This document shows, piece by piece, positions 6,737 through 8,533 of a stretch of 8,533 bases of DNA. The translations under genes and the position numbers were made by a program. Every line of letters starts with the position of its first letter. Position 1 is the stretch's first letter. The notes below the pieces were generated by a model. It was given only the letters and a program-made list of their open reading frames with translations, did no database searches and was not told the DNA's origin. Origin of the DNA: IDS-8 sp035304285 (GTDB taxonomy: Bacteria > Pseudomonadota > Gammaproteobacteria > Steroidobacterales > Woeseiaceae); the NCBI GenBank assembly GCA_035304285.1, contig DATGQI010000071.1, positions 1-8,533 of the forward strand, given 5' to 3'.

Positions 6737-7644
6737 CGCCGCCGGGCTTCCGCGTTCCCTTCCAGCGCAGGTTCCGTATCGTCGCGCAACACCGGGCGCG
6801 TGAGGCAGGTGGCGCCGCCCTCCGCCTTCAGGGTTATCTCATCGCCGCGGTAAGTCTGGACGTGGCATCCGGCGGCGCGCAGCCGTTTTTCGGTTACCCG
6901 GTTGCCCTGCAACAGCACGACATCGCGGGGAGCGAGGGCGAGCACGTTGGTCGCCTGGCCGTGCAGGAACTCGTCCTCCGGCGTCTCGATCAGCTGGATA
7001 CGGCGGCTTTCCAGTTCCTGCAGCAGCCGTACCGGCATCAGGGGCGGGTAAACCACTGCCAGGTCGTCGTCGACCATGCTGATCATCGACATCAGGTGAA
7101 GGCAGGCATCAGCCCCCCGATACACGGGGAGATCGTAAGTCACCACGCGAGCGCCGATGGGCGCCAGGAGATCGCGCAGCTGCGCGGCGCCCTCCTCGTT
7201 CGTGCGGAAGCCAATACCGACGGCCAGCGTCTCCTTGTCGAGCCACATCAGGTCGCCTGCTTCCGCACGTCCTTCGCCTTCCAAACGTCCCAGCAGCGGC
7301 ACTCCGAGCGTCGCAAGCAGCTCCGCCATGGCGTCCTCCTCGCCCTGCCGCAGCGCCTTGCCCATACGCAGCACGACGCTGCCGCGGTCGGTAACGAGTG
7401 CGGAATCGTGGGTGAAGATCGCATCTGCCAGCCCGTCCAGCGGCTGGTCGTGGAAGACGACGTCTGCGCCAGACTCCTTAAGGATACGGACAAAGGCCCG
7501 GTGCTCTGCCTGTGCACGCTCCAGGTCAGGAGCCCCGTTATAATGCCAATCTTGTGGGTTCGCCTCCGCGAAGGCTTCATCCGGACGGCGAACGATGACC
7601 CGCCTCAAACGCCCGACCATGTTCTGGCAACCGTATTCGCGCAT
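6727..7644 (-). CDS. Arginine deiminase / dimethylarginine dimethylaminohydrolase family protein
   Basis: A 305-residue member of the amidinotransferase-fold guanidine-modifying enzymes, which attack a guanidino carbon (arginine, methylated arginine or similar) through a cysteine thioester-like intermediate, usually in the cytoplasm. Counting from the chosen start, the expected residues are present: FTHD with D80, an acidic pair in AEAGD (E128, D131), GIGFRTN (143-149), catalytic H183 in CLHLMS, and nucleophile C280 in GGATCLTRPV. Length is normal for the family. I chose ATG 7644 (MREYGCQ) because AGAGGGAG (7662-7655) sits 10 bases upstream; an upstream in-frame TTG at 7668 would overlap the previous gene. 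Only one base separates this ATG from the previous stop (TAG-C-ATG), so it is the second gene of an operon. Substrate cannot be assigned: hydrolysis of methylarginine, arginine, or transfer are all possible. Confidence 0.85.
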   Translation of the reverse strand: MREYGCQNMVGRLRRVIVRRPDEAFAEANPQDWHYNGAPDLERAQAEHRAFVRILKESGADVVFHDQPLDGLADAIFTHDSALVTDRGSVVLRMGKALRQGEEDAMAELLATLGVPLLGRLEGEGRAEAGDLMWLDKETLAVGIGFRTNEEGAAQLRDLLAPIGARVVTYDLPVYRGADACLHLMSMISMVDDDLAVVYPPLMPVRLLQELESRRIQLIETPEDEFLHGQATNVLALAPRDVVLLQGNRVTEKRLRAAGCHVQTYRGDEITLKAEGGATCLTRPVLRDDTEPALEGNAEARRRSA

Positions 7645-7645
7645 G

Positions 7646-8386
7646 CTATTGCGACTCCCTCTGCTCAATGTGCACGACCTCCGGGCCGTAATCGGTCCCG
7701 CCCTTGCCCACGCGGTTCGTGCCGCCGAAATGTTCGTCGCACTCCGCCCGGATCATGGGAAACTCGATGTGCCTCGATTCGCCGTTCACGGTTCCCTCGA
7801 TTCGGCCGACCAGCCGGCCCCCGGCGAGCAACCGGTAAATGACGCGTTGCGGAAAGTCGTGTCCTGCGTTCTCGAACGTGACCGAATCCTCCGACAGGCT
7901 GGACAGCCCGAAGATCGTTTCCTGCTGGCCGGACGGCGCCGCCACCAATACGATGTTGCCGTCGTCGGCTACGCCGATACGGAGAAATTCGAAACCGACG
8001 GTCCTCCCACCGCGGACAGTCCGGCTGATTCCGAGCATGGAGCCGCCCGCCGGTGCGAGCCAGTGTTCACCCGAACCCGATTCCCCGTTCTCGTCAGCCC
8101 AGCAACCGGACAGCCAGCCGAGCGAAGCGACCGCAGGCTCGGACGCTAGCGCCGGCAGCGCTATAACTGGGAGCAGCAGCGCAAGCGGAACGTATCGGAC
8201 CGGGGCCTCGAAAACAGCGGCCAGGTGCCGGTAATGAACCAGCCGTTCGACCGCATGCCTGTACAGAAGGAGGAAGCACGCACGGATGGCGCCGACAAGG
8301 GTTTCGCGTATCCGAAGGTATGCCTGGCGGAAAGCACAGACGCTGGCCAGCAGGAACATGGCAACCACCGGGTAGAGAATGTTCAC
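7646..8386 (-). CDS. Chimeric protein: truncated MAPEG-like N-terminus joined to a DUF6265 domain
   Basis: I chose GTG 8386 because GGAGG lies 8 bases upstream; an in-frame ATG at 8458 has no such site and adds an uncharacteristic leader. The product has 246 residues. Residues 1-64 (NILYPVVAMFLL, QAYLRIRETLVGAIRACF, HYRHLAAVFEAPV) resemble the beginning of MAPEG membrane proteins, including the usual RHLANLFE-type motif, here HLAAVFE. At about 64-82, where MAPEG would continue into more membrane helices, there is a signal-peptide-like stretch PLALLLPVIALPALA. Residues 86-210 match DUF6265 as I recall it: GWLSGCW 90-96, HWLAPAGGSMLG 108-119, FEFLRI 132-137, FENAGHDFPQRVIY 171-184, RIEG 195-198. 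The predicted form is an N-terminal membrane hairpin with a periplasmic DUF6265 domain of unknown role. No stop or shift separates the parts. It is followed by the deiminase-family gene after one base. Confidence 0.7.
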   Translation of the reverse strand: MNILYPVVAMFLLASVCAFRQAYLRIRETLVGAIRACFLLLYRHAVERLVHYRHLAAVFEAPVRYVPLALLLPVIALPALASEPAVASLGWLSGCWADENGESGSGEHWLAPAGGSMLGISRTVRGGRTVGFEFLRIGVADDGNIVLVAAPSGQQETIFGLSSLSEDSVTFENAGHDFPQRVIYRLLAGGRLVGRIEGTVNGESRHIEFPMIRAECDEHFGGTNRVGKGGTDYGPEVVHIEQRESQ

Positions 8387-8394
8387 GTCGTCAG

Positions 8395-8399
8395 CCTCC
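8395..8399 (-). promoter_or_regulatory. Ribosome binding site deciding the GTG start at 8386
   Basis: GGAGG on the minus strand, 8 bases before GTG. It is the strongest ribosome site in this part of the window and moves the start of the MAPEG/DUF6265 gene downstream from the first in-frame ATG (8458). Confidence 0.65.
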
Positions 8400-8409
8400 G
8401 CCTGGCTTG

Positions 8410-8433
8410 TCCGCAAGCACTTGCTTGTACGGA
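8410..8433 (-). repeat. Imperfect hairpin in the leader of the MAPEG/DUF6265 gene
   Basis: On the minus strand TCCG-TA-CAAGC-AAGT-GCTTG-CGGA can form a 9-bp stem with a two-base bulge and a 4-base loop, ending 10 bases before the GGAGG ribosome site. No T-run follows. It could end transcription of the gene to the right, shape the leader of this gene, or be chance. Confidence 0.35.
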
Positions 8434-8486
8434 GTGTATCAAAGCGGTCGCCCCGCATTGTCGCTCTGACGCAGAGCTGCGCGTGG

Positions 8487-8531
8487 TCAGTCGAGGAGGC
8501 CGGGCCAGTCGATCGGTTCTGCGATTGCGCC
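8487..8531 (-). CDS. Possible C-terminal end of an upstream minus-strand gene
   Basis: One minus-strand frame entering from the right edge reads GAIAEPIDWPGLLD and then TGA at 8489-8487, with protein-like composition. Fourteen residues are too few to identify a family or to exclude chance; the other two frames are also open for a short way. If real, the gene ends about 100 bases before the MAPEG/DUF6265 start. Confidence 0.3.
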   Translation of the reverse strand, partial: GAIAEPIDWPGLLD

Positions 8532-8533
8532 GG

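Noticed and set aside
6862..7842. Plus-strand open frame of 326 codons opposite the deiminase-family gene
   Set aside because: The minus strand carries all the catalytic residues of a known enzyme family, and the plus frame spans two minus-strand genes.
8387..8458. Upstream ATG start (8458) for the MAPEG/DUF6265 gene
   Set aside because: It adds 24 residues with no MAPEG similarity and has no ribosome site, whereas GTG 8386 has GGAGG 8 bases away and begins exactly where MAPEG-like sequence begins.
1..8533. CRISPR arrays, insertion sequences, tRNA or rRNA genes
   Set aside because: I saw no regularly spaced direct repeats, no transposase-like protein with terminal inverted repeats, and no RNA gene signature.

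Overview
The window is GC-rich and densely coding, with ATGA/GTGA gene overlaps and no sign of mobile elements, rRNA, tRNA or CRISPR. The protein families (DUF3187, DUF3943, MAPEG, DUF6265, a proteobacterial-style KaiC with a hybrid histidine kinase) suggest a high-GC proteobacterium, probably a gammaproteobacterium. That placement is inference from family recall, not from a marker gene.

Layout. At the left edge, on the plus strand, are the 3' part of a DUF3187 protein gene and, overlapping it by ATGA, a complete DUF3943 protein gene; both look like cell-envelope proteins. They converge, 18 bases apart, on a tightly packed three-gene minus-strand operon. In transcription order this is a small unrecognised 145-residue protein (6338-5901), a 727-residue KaiC-family ATPase with three RecA/KaiC modules instead of the usual one or two (5904-3721), and a GAF-PAS-PAS-HisKA-HATPase-REC hybrid histidine kinase (3724-1274). 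Both junctions are 4-base stop/start overlaps, and a good sigma70-like promoter (TTGGCA-17-TATGCT) sits about 70 bases upstream of the first gene. A gene-poor stretch of about 390 bases (6339-6726) separates this operon from the next and holds several perfect dyads. To its right, also on the minus strand, are an arginine deiminase/dimethylarginine dimethylaminohydrolase-type enzyme (7644-6727) and, one base upstream, a gene that looks like the N-terminal quarter to half of a MAPEG membrane protein joined in frame to a DUF6265 domain (8386-7646). The last bases may be the 3' end of another minus-strand gene.

The most interesting unit is the KaiC operon. KaiC-type ATPases act as ATP-driven switches. 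Here the switch has three modules: module 1 has lost the paired catalytic glutamates, while modules 2 and 3 keep them. No KaiA or KaiB is encoded in the window. A sensor kinase with its own receiver domain is translationally coupled to it, and a small helical protein is co-expressed. My inference is a KaiB-independent KaiC signalling module in which the ATPase, the kinase and possibly the small protein form one pathway; its input and output cannot be read from the sequence.
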